Positions 18,756 to 28,162 of a DNA stretch of 64,000 bases are shown here, piece after piece (position 1 is the stretch's first letter; each line of letters begins with the position of its first letter). The position numbers and the translations under genes are program-made. The stretch comes from an uncultured Bacteroidales bacterium (GTDB taxonomy: Bacteria > Bacteroidota > Bacteroidia > Bacteroidales > Bacteroidaceae): contig CADCIO010000001.1 in assembly GCA_902801475.1 (NCBI GenBank), positions 103,157 through 167,156 of the forward strand, given 5' to 3'. The notes under the pieces are model-generated. The model did no database searches, was not told where the DNA came from, and was given only the letters and a program-made list of their open reading frames with translations.

Positions 18756-19889
18756 ATGAAGAGAAGCTCATGGACAAAGAGCCTTGCTATGTGCTGCATG
18801 GCTCTCCTTTTGTCCACCTATACACAAGCACAAGAACACGTGAACGGTCAGTTGTGGATGGACACTGACGGTCAGCACATCAATGCGCATGGTGGCAACA
18901 TCATCCAGTACAACAACACCTACTACTGGTATGGGGAGAACCGTCCCTACAGTGGTGGTTCGACTGAGACAGGCATCTCCGTTTATTCCTCTGCCGACTT
19001 GAAAACTTGGAAGAATGAGGGAGTGGCATTGGCGACAAGTCAAGAAGCTGGACACGACATCGAACGGGGCTGTATCATGGAACGTCCCAAAGTGCTGTAC
19101 AATCCGAAGACTAAGAAGTTCGTGATGCTCTTCCATCTCGAACTGAAAGGTCGTGGCTATGAGGCAGCACGTGTTGCTTTTGCTGTAAGCGACTCACCCA
19201 CGGGACCCTTCCAATTCCTCCGCAGTCAGCGCATCCATGCCAACCAATGGCCTTTCGATATGGATGAGCGGGCCATCAAGGCAGCACAGCAGACGGATGC
19301 CTCCCAATGGAAAGAGTGGTGGAACGATGCTTGGCGAAAGGAAGTGAACAAGGGCATGTACCTTTGGCGTGATATGAAGGGCGGTCAGATGAGCCGCGAC
19401 ATGACCGTCTATGTGGATGATGACGGCAAGGCGTATCACATCACTTCTTCACAGGAGAACCTTACGTTGTTGGTCAGCGAACTGACGGACGACTACCTCA
19501 ATTTCACGGGCAAATACAATATGGTGGCACCAGGTGGTCAGAACGAAGCCCCCTGCATCTTCAAGCACAACGGCACTTATTGGCTCATCTGTTCTGGTTG
19601 CACGGGATGGTCGCCCAACGAAGCTCGAATGTTCAGTGCCAAGAGCATCTGGGGACCTTGGAAACAGCATCCTTCTCCCTTTGTCGGCACAGCCACAGGC
19701 TATCAGAACATGCCTGCCAACAAGACTTTCGGAGCACAGGGTACCTATATCTATCAGATGAATGGCAAGCCCATCTTCATGGCTGACATCTGGAATCCTC
19801 GCCACCTCTCCCAAAGTCTGCACCTCTGGCTCCCCATCGAATTTGACGCCAACGATGTGCCCGTCATCCGTTGGGCAGACAAGTGGTAG
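18756..19889 (+). CDS. Exported glycoside hydrolase family 43-like enzyme
   Basis: A 377-residue five-bladed beta-propeller glycosidase of the GH43 kind. The signal peptide ends near TYTQAQ (residues 1 to about 25). The opening blade DTDGQHINAHGGNIIQ with YYWYGE, the ERPKVLYN strand, the SRDMTVYVDDDGKAYH blade and NEAPCIFKHNGTYWLICSG resemble subfamilies 24/34, which include exo-galactanases. I cannot fix the catalytic residues or the substrate from sequence alone; galactan or arabinogalactan side chains are plausible. It follows the FKBP gene closely, but the functional link is unclear. The GH3 gene 1.6 kb away suggests local glycan use. Confidence 0.75.
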   Translation: MKRSSWTKSLAMCCMALLLSTYTQAQEHVNGQLWMDTDGQHINAHGGNIIQYNNTYYWYGENRPYSGGSTETGISVYSSADLKTWKNEGVALATSQEAGHDIERGCIMERPKVLYNPKTKKFVMLFHLELKGRGYEAARVAFAVSDSPTGPFQFLRSQRIHANQWPFDMDERAIKAAQQTDASQWKEWWNDAWRKEVNKGMYLWRDMKGGQMSRDMTVYVDDDGKAYHITSSQENLTLLVSELTDDYLNFTGKYNMVAPGGQNEAPCIFKHNGTYWLICSGCTGWSPNEARMFSAKSIWGPWKQHPSPFVGTATGYQNMPANKTFGAQGTYIYQMNGKPIFMADIWNPRHLSQSLHLWLPIEFDANDVPVIRWADKW

Positions 19890-19933
19890 TCAAATTGATG
19901 GAATCTGGGCAATCATTAACATCTGAACAATAA

Positions 19934-20386
19934 TCAGACATTCAGAATCTGTTCGGCATGTTCTTTGGTCTTCACCTGCTTGCCAGCAAAGATTTGTTCG
20001 ATGATGCCTTCTTCATTGATGATGAAGGTGGTGCGAATCGTGCCCATCGTCTTCTTACCGTACATATTCTTCTCGCCCCACGCACCCATCGCCTCCAAAA
20101 GCGTCTTGTCCACATCGGCAATCAATGGGAACGGCAATGAATGCTTTTCCTTGAACTTCACATGCGATGCGGCAGAGTCCTTGCTCACACCCACCACCTC
20201 ATAGCCAGCACCCTGCAACTCACCATAGCGGTCGCGCAAACTGCAAGCCTCAGCAGTGCATCCACTCGTATTGTCCTTTGGATAGAAGTACAGCACCAGC
20301 TTCCTACCCTTATAATCACTCAGACGGATGTCCCGTCCCTGTTCGTCCTTGCCCAGAATCTCGGGCGCACGGTCTCCAATGTTCAT
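19934..20386 (-). CDS. bcp: Thioredoxin-dependent peroxiredoxin, BCP type
   Basis: BCP reduces hydrogen peroxide and organic peroxides using thioredoxin. The 150-residue protein has the expected fold and the peroxidatic Cys in NTSGCTAEAC, with a second Cys five residues later as in atypical 2-Cys BCPs. The ATG at 20386 (MNIGDRAP) was chosen; reading further upstream in the same frame enters the tfoX remnant. The remnant's stop codon is 1 bp before this ATG, so the gene probably once followed tfoX in an operon. Confidence 0.93.
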   Translation of the reverse strand: MNIGDRAPEILGKDEQGRDIRLSDYKGRKLVLYFYPKDNTSGCTAEACSLRDRYGELQGAGYEVVGVSKDSAASHVKFKEKHSLPFPLIADVDKTLLEAMGAWGEKNMYGKKTMGTIRTTFIINEEGIIEQIFAGKQVKTKEHAEQILNV

Positions 20387-20387
20387 A

Positions 20388-20505
20388 TCATTTACGGTTA
20401 TTTGATTTTGTAGCCTTCTTTTTCGGTTCTGGCAGCACCTTGCATGTCTCGCGGACGAGCGCACTGATCCGCCACATACTTTACAAAGTCGGAATTACTT
20501 GCCAT
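20388..20505 (-). pseudogene. Remnant of a TfoX/Sxy-type gene (5' and 3' ends only)
   Basis: From the ATG at 20505 the minus strand reads MASNSDFVKYVADQC, which looks like the N-terminus of Bacteroidetes TfoX N-domain proteins. It then loses similarity. In a different frame the last codons read KVLPEPKKKATKSNNRK before a TGA at 20388-20390, 1 bp before bcp. A Pro/Lys-rich tail of this kind is typical of TfoX proteins. The simplest reading is an internal deletion of roughly the central domain plus a frame change. As it stands, only a 35-codon product (20398-20505) could be made. Confidence 0.5.
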
Positions 20506-20589
20506 AATGATGTATTTGATGGTTTTCGGTCGCAAAGATACGACTTTTTCTTGATTCTCTCCGTACATTCGGGGGAAAATATATGTGTT

Positions 20590-20757
20590 ATAATCTAACT
20601 CGTGGGATAGATTGTACTGTGGAAGTATGAAAAAATCTATCCCGTGGGTTAGATTATATTGTGGAGACACGGGAAAATCTGACCCGTGAGTTAGATTATT
20701 TCGTGGTGGCACGGTATAATTAAATTCGTGAGTTAGATTATATTGTGAGGAAAGATT
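20590..20757. repeat. 42-bp tandem repeat, four copies
   Basis: The core CGTGRG-TTAGATTAT recurs with exact 42-bp spacing; its CGTG element begins at 20601, 20643, 20685 and 20727. Copies are imperfect (about 70-80% by eye). The block lies between the tfoX remnant/bcp (minus) and the AraC-like gene (plus), and no gene is evident in it. The 42-bp period equals four helical turns, so bound proteins would line up on one face. Confidence 0.85.
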
Positions 20758-20882
20758 TTGGGTGAAAAGTTTGGTGGGATGGATTTTTATGCGTATATTT
20801 GCCACCAAATTCTGCGTAGCGGATAAAAAGATGGAAGGATTATCACTGCAATTCCACACAGCGGAAAAAATGATTGAAGAAT

Positions 20883-21440
20883 ATGGGAAGATATGGCAGC
20901 GGAAATGCTTGGAAGCATAGGCAGTATAGGCCTCATGGACTGAGCGGCATACCGAGAAACTACACGAAGCGGGAACTGAAGGAGGAACCGCAGTTTAAGT
21001 TTGACGACCTCTATGTCACGCCGTTCCGAGAGCGACGGATATATTCGGAGGATGGTGTGATGCGCTATGTGCCGATGGAGCGGCGCAGGGTGATGACGGG
21101 CATCCGGCTGTTTGATGCATACATCGACTATCTCGCCAGCGGTAATTTCGATGCGACAGCGTTTGCCGAACTTCATGGTCTCAAGCCGACGGACATTGAC
21201 TCGATGGTGTTCGTGCTGACGGGCATGAGGGGTGTGGACTTCCGGCAGAAGTTTCAGGTGAGGATGGCAGATGAGCTGCTGCGCTACACGGACATGCCTA
21301 TGGCGGAGGTGGCGAAACGCACGGGCATCGGGTCGATGAATAACCTCTATCTGACGTTCAAGCGGGAGTTTGATTTGGCTCCAGGCTATCGGCGCTTGCG
21401 TGTCCGTCAGGAAGGGGATGTGGGAAGGTTTAGGCTGTAA
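20883..21440 (+). CDS. Protein with C-terminal AraC-type half helix-turn-helix
   Basis: A 185-residue basic protein. Residues about 135-175 (LRYTDMPMAEVAKRTGIGSM then NNLYLTFKREF) match the second helix-turn-helix of AraC/XylS regulators. No clear ligand domain precedes it; the middle (GNFDATAFAELHGLKPTDID) may be the first, degenerate helix-turn-helix. A TTG start three codons earlier (20874) is also possible. It lies just upstream of the GH3 gene (22 bp), so it may control it, and just downstream of the 42-bp repeat block, a possible binding array. These links are inference. Confidence 0.65.
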   Translation: MGRYGSGNAWKHRQYRPHGLSGIPRNYTKRELKEEPQFKFDDLYVTPFRERRIYSEDGVMRYVPMERRRVMTGIRLFDAYIDYLASGNFDATAFAELHGLKPTDIDSMVFVLTGMRGVDFRQKFQVRMADELLRYTDMPMAEVAKRTGIGSMNNLYLTFKREFDLAPGYRRLRVRQEGDVGRFRL

Positions 21441-21462
21441 AATAAATAATGGAATACACAAT

Positions 21463-23925
21463 ATGAAGTACAAACAATTAAGGAATTTGGCAATGATGGG
21501 CACGGCTGCATTATTGGCTGGCTGCAGTTCCCAAGACATGGAGCAGCAGATTGACGACCTCTACGGGAAGATGTCACAGGAGGAAAGGATCGCTCAGTTG
21601 AGGAGCATGTATATGGATGACCTGTTCAATGAGGCGGGACAGTTGGATGAGGCGAAGTGCCGCGAAATGATTCCGAATGGCATCGGGCATTTCTCGCAGT
21701 ATGCCAGTCAGAAGCCGATGGACCCGAATGTGCTGCGCGACCGTGTGGCGGCGATTCAGGAATGGCTGATGGAGAACACGCCCAACGGGATTCCGGCGCT
21801 GATTCACGAGGAGGTGCTGTCGGGAATCAATACGCGGGGAGCGACCATCTATCCGCAGCAGATTGGACAGGCATGCTCGTTCAATCCAGAGTTGGCAGAA
21901 CTGAAGACGCGTCAGACAGCGACTGCCATGCGCAAGATGGGCGGTGTGCTGTCGCTCTCGCCGATGGTGGATGTGTGCCGCGTGCCGAGTTTCAACCGGT
22001 TGGAGGAGTCGTATGGCGAGGATGGATACTTGTCGGCGGTGATGGGCACGGCCTTCGTGAAGGGTCTGCAACAGGGCGATCTGAAGAAGGGCGTGGGTGC
22101 TTGCTCGAAGCATTATCTCGGATACGGAGGTGGTGGCGATGCTGACGAGAAGGAGTTGATGGAGGAGATTTTGATGCCCCACGAGACGATGATTCGGTTG
22201 GCAGACAGCAAGGCGGTCATGCCGGGGTATCATGCGATGAAGACTGCTCCGACATCCTCCGACGAGAAGAATTGCGTGGCTAATAGTTGGATTCTGCAGG
22301 ACATCTTGCGAGATTACATCGGCTTCGACGGGATGGTGGTAAGTGATTATACAGCGATAGACCAGTTGCCAGGCCTCGACAGTCCTGATGAGAAAGCCGC
22401 AGCGGCTATCAATGCCGGCAACGATGTGGATTTCCCTTATGGCGCAAATTATCAGCATCTGCAAGAAGCCATTGACAAGGGGCTGGTGAAACAAGAGGCC
22501 TTCGAACGTGCGGTGAAGGACGTGTTGCGGTATAAGTTCCGTGCCGGTCTTTTGGACAAGAATCCATACCTGTATAGCAAGGAGAAGATTGTGCTGGATA
22601 GTCCGGAGGAACGTCAGACGGCCTACGACATCGCCACGCAGTCAGTGGTATTGCTGGAGAACAATGGGGTCTTGCCGCTGAACGATTATTTTTCCACGAT
22701 CCAATTGCTGAACAGTCAACTGCATAAGCGCCAAGATAGTCTGTCCTCTACTAAAGTTCTCCTGACGGGTCCCAACGCCAATTCCATGTGGGCGATGTGC
22801 GGCGACTATTCCTTCCCAGCCATGACTTACTTCTGGAAGAAGGTGACGGAAGACCTCGACCATCCCCATGTGGTGACGCTGCTCGAGGGCATGAAGGCGC
22901 AGAAGCCCGAGGGGGTGGAGATTTTGTATTCGCGTGGTTGCGACTGGACGGATAGCATCGAGACTGACTTTGTGAAGAATGGCGATGCACGTGCTTGGGA
23001 GTACGAACTGCTGCATCGCAAGGTGGATTCGGGCGAGAAAGCCGACAAGGACGAGGCGCTGCGCATGGCCAAGGACGCTGACATCATCATTGCCGCCGTG
23101 GGTGAAAACGTCATGCTTTGCGGCGAGAACCGCGACCGTCAGGGTCTGCGTCTGCCAGGCCGTCAAGAGCAGTACGTTGAGGAACTCATCGCCACTGGCA
23201 AGCCCGTGGTGCTCATCGTCTTCGGAGGAAGGGCACAAGTCATTTCCGGACTGGCGGAGAAGTGTGCTGCCGTCATTCAGGCATGGTATCCGGGTGAGGA
23301 GGGTGGCAATGCTGTCGCCGACATCCTCTATGGCAAGGTGTCGCCATCAGCCAAGCTCGCCATCAGCTATCCCAACAAAGAGCTTCACGAGCCGCTCTGC
23401 TATAATAACCCATCGCCCGTGGCTGTCGATCCGTCTTTCAAAACCCCTGGTCCCATCTATGCCACGCCCAACATCCAATGGCCCTTCGGTTATGGTTTGA
23501 GCTACACGACATTCGAGTATTCGAACCTGAAAGTGAACAAGGAAGCAGCCACCACCGATGAAGCCATCACCCTGACTTTCGATGTGAAGAATACAGGGAA
23601 GGTGAAAGGCGACGAGATAGCGCAGATCTATCTGTCTCCCGCAGATGACAACCCCAATATCCGTCTGATTCAGCTACAAGGATTTGCTCGTCTAACGCTT
23701 GCTCCAGGCGAGACCAAACAGGTAACGGTGAAACTGTACATGGAACAATTCGGCTATTATAGCCACGAGGCTCAGCGGCAATGGAACATCGCCCCAGGAA
23801 ACTTTGTTATCAAGGTGGGCGCATCCTCAGCAGACATCAAGCTGAGCGAGGCAATCACTGTGAAGGGCGAGAAGGTTGTCAAGCCGCTGAGGGAGTATTA
23901 TTTCTCTGAAAGTAGTGTCAATTGA
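21463..23925 (+). CDS. Lipoprotein glycoside hydrolase family 3
   Basis: An 820-residue exo-acting beta-glycosidase (beta-glucosidase or beta-xylosidase). The N-terminus MKYKQLRNLAMMG followed by the lipobox LLAGC marks an outer- or inner-membrane lipoprotein. Domains in order are: GH3 N-terminal barrel (with EESYGEDGYL, KHYLGYG and the nucleophile region GMVVSDYTAID), the GH3 C-terminal domain (AAVGENVMLCGENRDRQ), and a fibronectin-III-like domain (FGYGLSYTTFEYSNL to the end). The start at 21463 was chosen because it begins the signal peptide; the earlier in-frame codons lie in the AraC-like gene. It ends before a strong terminator. Confidence 0.9.
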   Translation: MKYKQLRNLAMMGTAALLAGCSSQDMEQQIDDLYGKMSQEERIAQLRSMYMDDLFNEAGQLDEAKCREMIPNGIGHFSQYASQKPMDPNVLRDRVAAIQEWLMENTPNGIPALIHEEVLSGINTRGATIYPQQIGQACSFNPELAELKTRQTATAMRKMGGVLSLSPMVDVCRVPSFNRLEESYGEDGYLSAVMGTAFVKGLQQGDLKKGVGACSKHYLGYGGGGDADEKELMEEILMPHETMIRLADSKAVMPGYHAMKTAPTSSDEKNCVANSWILQDILRDYIGFDGMVVSDYTAIDQLPGLDSPDEKAAAAINAGNDVDFPYGANYQHLQEAIDKGLVKQEAFERAVKDVLRYKFRAGLLDKNPYLYSKEKIVLDSPEERQTAYDIATQSVVLLENNGVLPLNDYFSTIQLLNSQLHKRQDSLSSTKVLLTGPNANSMWAMCGDYSFPAMTYFWKKVTEDLDHPHVVTLLEGMKAQKPEGVEILYSRGCDWTDSIETDFVKNGDARAWEYELLHRKVDSGEKADKDEALRMAKDADIIIAAVGENVMLCGENRDRQGLRLPGRQEQYVEELIATGKPVVLIVFGGRAQVISGLAEKCAAVIQAWYPGEEGGNAVADILYGKVSPSAKLAISYPNKELHEPLCYNNPSPVAVDPSFKTPGPIYATPNIQWPFGYGLSYTTFEYSNLKVNKEAATTDEAITLTFDVKNTGKVKGDEIAQIYLSPADDNPNIRLIQLQGFARLTLAPGETKQVTVKLYMEQFGYYSHEAQRQWNIAPGNFVIKVGASSADIKLSEAITVKGEKVVKPLREYYFSESSVN

Positions 23926-23956
23926 AAGATAACAAAAGTTCTTTACTCCAATAAAA

Positions 23957-23990
23957 AAGCGTCGCGGAAAATCTCCACGACGCTCTTTAT
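23957..23990. terminator. Bidirectional terminator between GH3 and sdhB
   Basis: AGCGTCG (23958-23964) pairs with CGACGCT (23978-23984), with an A-rich left flank and CTTTATTAT to the right. It can end transcription of the GH3 gene and of the converging sdhCAB operon. Confidence 0.75.
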
Positions 23991-24007
23991 TATATATATA
24001 ATGTGTA

Positions 24008-24772
24008 TTAGTCTGCCAGCTTTGCCTTGATGAACTCGCGGTTCAGACGGGCGATGTTGGCGATGGTTTCGCACTTAGGACATACGGCTTCGCAGGCACG
24101 GGTGTTGGTGCAGTTGCCGAATCCGAGTTCGTCCATCTTGGCCACCATAGCCTTGGCACGACGTGCTGCCTCTACGCGACCTTGTGGAAGAAGAGCGAGC
24201 TGGCTGACCTTCGAGCTGACGAAGAGCATAGCCGAACCGTTCTTGCAGGCTGCCACGCAAGCGCCACAGCCGATGCAAGATGCACAATCCATTGCCTCGT
24301 CAGCATCCTCCTTAGGGATGAGGATGGCATTGGCATCCTGTGGAGCACCCGTGCGGACAGTGGTGTAGCCACCTGCCTGGATGATCTTGTCGAAGGCTGT
24401 ACGGTCAACCATGCAGTCCTTGATGACAGGGAAACCTGCCGAGCGCCAAGGCTCGATGGTGATGGTGTCGCCCTCGTTGAACTTGCGCATGTAGAGCTGG
24501 CAAGTGGTGGCTCCACGCTCGGTCTTGCCGTGAGGCGTACCGTTGATGTAGAGCGAGCACATGCCGCAGATGCCCTCGCGGCAGTCGTGGTCAAACACGA
24601 ATGGCTCCTTGCCTTCTTCAATCAACTGCTCGTTGAGGATGTCGAGCATCTCGAGGAACGAAGTATCACCAGGGATGTCCTTCATTACCTTCTCTTCAAA
24701 ATGACCCGCATCTTTCGGACCATTCTGCTTCCAGTATTTTACTGTGAATGATTTTAATACTTTTTCAGCCAT
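24008..24772 (-). CDS. sdhB: Fumarate reductase/succinate dehydrogenase iron-sulfur subunit
   Basis: A 254-residue subunit carrying electrons between the flavin and the membrane cytochrome. Cysteine clusters are visible in the expected order: the [2Fe-2S] site ([10 protein letters not shown] and a later TTCQLY), then [17 protein letters not shown] and [13 protein letters not shown] for the [4Fe-4S] and [3Fe-4S] sites. It is the third gene of the sdhCAB operon, 6 bp after sdhA. In fermenting Bacteroidales the complex usually works as fumarate reductase, making succinate. Confidence 0.95.
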   Translation of the reverse strand: MAEKVLKSFTVKYWKQNGPKDAGHFEEKVMKDIPGDTSFLEMLDILNEQLIEEGKEPFVFDHDCREGICGMCSLYINGTPHGKTERGATTCQLYMRKFNEGDTITIEPWRSAGFPVIKDCMVDRTAFDKIIQAGGYTTVRTGAPQDANAILIPKEDADEAMDCASCIGCGACVAACKNGSAMLFVSSKVSQLALLPQGRVEAARRAKAMVAKMDELGFGNCTNTRACEAVCPKCETIANIARLNREFIKAKLAD

Positions 24773-24778
24773 AGTTCC

Positions 24779-26761
24779 TTAGTTCTTATAGTTACGGGTT
24801 TGTACTTTGATTGCCTCATATTCGAGTGGCTCCTTGATGAGCTCAGGTGCCGTAGCGTCGTTGCCCTGATACTTCCAGCAGCCCACGTAGAAGAAGTTCT
24901 TGTCGTCGCGCTTGGCTTCGCCTTCTTCAGTCTGGTGCTCCTCGCGGAAGTGACCGCCGCAAGACTCCTCACGAGAGAGTGCGTCGTAGGCGATGAGTTT
25001 ACCCATCGTGATGAAGTCGTCAAGGTGGATAGCCTTGTCAAGCTCCACGTTAAGACCCTCACGAGAGCCTGGGATGAAGAGGTTGGTGTCGAATTCCTTG
25101 CGGAGTTCGTCGATGAGCTTGATGCCCTTCTCAAGACCTTCCTTCGTACGACCCATGCCGATGTACTCCCAGCAGATGTGGCCGAGTTCCTTGTGGATGG
25201 AGTCAACAGAACGCTTACCCTTGATGTTCATGAGCTTCTGGATGCGCTCCTCAGTAGCCTTCTCCACCTCAGCGAACTCAGGTGCATCCGTAGAGATGCG
25301 TGGCCAGATGGACTGGTCAGCGAGGTAGTTCTGGATGGTGTATGGCAATACGAAGTAACCGTCGGCGAGACCCTGCATGAGAGCAGAAGCACCGAGACGG
25401 TTAGCACCGTGATCAGAGAAGTTACACTCACCGATGGCGAAGAGGCCAGGGATAGAAGTCTGGAGCTCGTAGTCCACCCAGATACCACCCATTGTGTAGT
25501 GGATAGCTGGGAAGATCATCATTGGGTTATAGTAATCCATGCCGTTCTTGGTGGCACGCTTCTCACCTGGGTTCACGTCAGTAATCTCCTCGTACATATC
25601 GAAAAGGTTGCCATAACGCTGGCGAATCACGTCGATGCCGAGACGCTGGATAGACTCAGAGAAGTCGAGGTAAACAGCGAGACCAGTGTTGTTAACACCA
25701 AAGCCCTTGTCGCAACGCTCCTTGGCAGCACGTGAAGCCACGTCACGAGGAACGAGGTTACCGAAGGCTGGATAGCGGCGCTCGAGGTAGTAATCGCGGT
25801 CTTCCTCTGGAATCTCCCAACCTTCCTTCGTGCCAGCCTGCAATGCCTTCGCATCTTCAAGCTTCTTAGGCACCCAGATACGTCCATCGTTACGCAGAGA
25901 CTCAGACATCAGCGTGAGCTTCGACTGCTTGTCGCCGTGTACAGGAATACAAGTTGGGTGAATCTGCACGTAGCAAGGGTTAGCGAAGTAAGCACCCTTA
26001 CGGTAGCAAGACATTGCGGCAGTCACGTTACAACCCATTGCGTTAGTGGAGAGGAAGTATGTGTTACCATAACCACCAGTAGCGATGACAACAGCGTTGG
26101 CAGAGAAACGCTCCAGCTTACCAGTCACGAGGTTCTTGGCGATGATACCACGAGCCTTACCGTCGATGATGACCACATCGAGCATCTCATAACGGGTGTA
26201 GAGCTTCACCTTACCAGCGTTCACCTGAGCAGAGAGAGCTGAGTAAGCACCCAAGAGGAGCTGCTGACCTGTCTGACCCTTGGCGTAGAAAGTACGAGAC
26301 ACCTGCGCACCACCGAATGAACGGTTAGCCAGCGTGCCACCATACTCACGAGCAAAAGGAACGCCCTGAGCCACGCACTGGTCGATGATAGAGTTCGACA
26401 CCTCGGCCAGACGATACACGTTAGCCTCACGAGCGCGATAGTCGCCACCCTTCACGGTGTCGTAGAACAGACGGTAGATAGAGTCACCGTCGTTCTGATA
26501 GTTCTTGGCTGCATTGATTCCACCCTGTGCAGCGATAGAGTGTGCACGACGGGGAGAGTCCTGAATGCAGAAATTAAGCACGTTGAAGCCCATCTCACCA
26601 AGAGATGCGGCAGCCGAAGCACCAGCCAGACCCGTACCAACGACGATGACATCGAGCTTCAGCTTATTCTTTGGGTTCACCAAGCGCTGGTGTGCCTTAT
26701 AGTTCGACCACTTCTCAGCAACTGGTCCCTCAGGAATTTTAGAATCTATATTAATTGCCAT
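24779..26761 (-). CDS. sdhA: Fumarate reductase/succinate dehydrogenase flavoprotein subunit
   Basis: The 660-residue catalytic subunit. It has the FAD-binding motif [19 protein letters not shown], the covalent-flavin histidine region ([15 protein letters not shown]), and active-site segments such as [11 protein letters not shown] and [14 protein letters not shown]. Codon use is strongly biased, as expected for an abundant protein. It lies between sdhC and sdhB. The gap to sdhC (26762-26874) is filled by an inverted pair of 7-bp repeat arrays. Confidence 0.97.
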   Translation of the reverse strand: MAINIDSKIPEGPVAEKWSNYKAHQRLVNPKNKLKLDVIVVGTGLAGASAAASLGEMGFNVLNFCIQDSPRRAHSIAAQGGINAAKNYQNDGDSIYRLFYDTVKGGDYRAREANVYRLAEVSNSIIDQCVAQGVPFAREYGGTLANRSFGGAQVSRTFYAKGQTGQQLLLGAYSALSAQVNAGKVKLYTRYEMLDVVIIDGKARGIIAKNLVTGKLERFSANAVVIATGGYGNTYFLSTNAMGCNVTAAMSCYRKGAYFANPCYVQIHPTCIPVHGDKQSKLTLMSESLRNDGRIWVPKKLEDAKALQAGTKEGWEIPEEDRDYYLERRYPAFGNLVPRDVASRAAKERCDKGFGVNNTGLAVYLDFSESIQRLGIDVIRQRYGNLFDMYEEITDVNPGEKRATKNGMDYYNPMMIFPAIHYTMGGIWVDYELQTSIPGLFAIGECNFSDHGANRLGASALMQGLADGYFVLPYTIQNYLADQSIWPRISTDAPEFAEVEKATEERIQKLMNIKGKRSVDSIHKELGHICWEYIGMGRTKEGLEKGIKLIDELRKEFDTNLFIPGSREGLNVELDKAIHLDDFITMGKLIAYDALSREESCGGHFREEHQTEEGEAKRDDKNFFYVGCWKYQGNDATAPELIKEPLEYEAIKVQTRNYKN

Positions 26762-26766
26762 AATTT

Positions 26767-26878
26767 GTTTAAGTTAAAAGTTAAAAACTAAAAGTTAAAA
26801 GTATAAGTTACCCTCCTATCGAAAAGATGAGTAATTATTACTTTTAGTTTTTAGTTGTTAGTTTTTAGTTTTACTTAC
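26767..26878. repeat. Inverted pair of heptamer arrays (AAAAGTT type) between sdhC and sdhA
   Basis: The left array (26767-26810) is built from 7-bp units such as AAAAGTT and AAAAACT. The right array (26838-26878) is built from AGTTTTT-type units. Together they can fold into a long hairpin with a tip of about 27 nt. The sdhC stop codon lies inside the right array. The same element, with a similar tip, occurs at 32795-32888. Confidence 0.85.
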
Positions 26879-27582
26879 ATCCAGAAAGGAACAACCTTGC
26901 CTTCGCAACCGCCGAGGCAGTCAGGACAAACAGCAAAAGCGATAGCCACGATGGCGAACATTGCCATCACAACAGTTGACCAAATATAGCCAATGGCCTT
27001 CCAGCGGCAGAACCAAGTGTGACCGCTCCAGCCGAGAGTCTGAAGAGCAGACCAGAAACCGTGAGTGAGGTGGAACCAGATGGCTACAATCCAAATGAGG
27101 TAGAGCACCACGAAGATGGGGTTGGAGAATGTGTACTTGATCCAGCCAAAACCATCCGTAGGAGAGAACTGACCTTCAGCGCCGATGATTTCTGCCCACA
27201 TCATGTTGCACCAGAAATCCTTCAGGTGAAGGAGAAGACCCAGACACACGATGATGCCGAGCACCAACATGTTCTGACTTGCCCATTCCACAGCTGCGGG
27301 CTTGTCGGTAACCTCATACTTGTTGTTACCACGAGCCTTACGATTCTGGAATGTAAGGATAAAGGCGTAGATGATGTGAATGCACATCAGGGCAGCCAAA
27401 GCACAGGTAGCCGCAATAGCATACCAGTTGGAACCCAGCAATGCACAAATCTGGTTGTACGCCTCTGCACTGAAAAGTGCCACTACGTTCATGCATCCAT
27501 GAAACGTCAGGAAGAGAATCAGCGCCAAGCCGGTCACCGACATGATCACTTTCCTTCCGATTGAAGAGTTACATAACCACAT
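26875..27582 (-). CDS. sdhC: Fumarate reductase/succinate dehydrogenase cytochrome b558 subunit
   Basis: A 235-residue integral membrane protein with five hydrophobic segments, the single-subunit di-heme anchor typical of Bacteroidetes and epsilon-proteobacterial (type B) complexes. Histidines at positions consistent with heme ligation occur in FLTFHGCMN, MCIHIIYAF, LLLHLKDFW and WFHLTHGFW. It passes electrons between the menaquinone pool and SdhB. First gene of sdhCAB, with a promoter at 27646-27677. Confidence 0.93.
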   Translation of the reverse strand: MWLCNSSIGRKVIMSVTGLALILFLTFHGCMNVVALFSAEAYNQICALLGSNWYAIAATCALAALMCIHIIYAFILTFQNRKARGNNKYEVTDKPAAVEWASQNMLVLGIIVCLGLLLHLKDFWCNMMWAEIIGAEGQFSPTDGFGWIKYTFSNPIFVVLYLIWIVAIWFHLTHGFWSALQTLGWSGHTWFCRWKAIGYIWSTVVMAMFAIVAIAFAVCPDCLGGCEGKVVPFWM

Positions 27583-27645
27583 AAAATGTTTAAGAATTTA
27601 AGTTATTAATTGAGTTTTTATAGTGTTCCGAAAATGATGTAACTG

Positions 27646-27677
27646 CAAAAATACCTTAATTTCCCCAAACTCCCAAA
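27646..27677 (-). promoter_or_regulatory. Promoter of sdhCAB
   Basis: On the minus strand TTTG (27674-27677), a 20-bp spacer and TATTTTTG (27646-27653) lie about 64 bp before the sdhC start codon. Confidence 0.65.
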
Positions 27678-27940
27678 CCTTTTCGCAAAAATATTTGTTT
27701 TCACCCCTCATTTTTTTCACTTTACTCTCTATTCTTCTCCAAAAGACACAGAAACATTATGTTTTTTAGGGTTGATCTTAAAGTTTTTGCGGAGCAACTG
27801 GGGAAATATTTTTCTCTAACTAGAGCGAAATCTTTATCCTATACTGGAGAAGTTTCCTGACCTCTTTGAATTAAAGGGTTTGGGATATAAGAAGAGGGAC
27901 AAAAGAACGGGTAGAGGGAAATGAAATATAGTATTTGTAA

Positions 27941-28100
27941 AGGGAGTCACGATTTGCGACTCCTTATATTTGTTGTTTTAAGGGGTGAACGTTTTGTTCA
28001 CTCCTATTATCTGGATTATCCAACTACTACCATTGTTGTTTATGGTCACAATTTGTGATCTTAAAGATATTTTGGTGTTCACTACATTTTTGAACACAAA
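27941..28100. repeat. Cluster of four small hairpins in a gene-free region
   Basis: Four stem-loops follow each other: GGAGTC/GACTCC (27943-27963), GGGGTGAAC/GTTCACTCC (27982-28004), GGTCACA/TGTGATC (28044-28060) and GTGTTCA/TGAACAC (28075-28097). The first two could act as terminators. The rest of the 580-bp gap 27583-28162 shows only the sdh promoter and AT-rich DNA. Confidence 0.65.
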
Positions 28101-28162
28101 GCTTACTACAAGAGAATTAATTGTAATGGTCAAGGATTGTAGCACTACCAGATTTAGAAGAA

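Noticed and set aside
20590..20757. CRISPR array in the 42-bp repeat
   Set aside because: There are no unique spacers; the whole 42-bp unit repeats with drift, and no cas genes are present.
20398..20859. 153-codon minus-strand frame with repeated QYNLTH segments
   Set aside because: The repetition comes from the 42-bp DNA tandem repeat, and the frame runs through the tfoX remnant; no start signal or family supports a protein.
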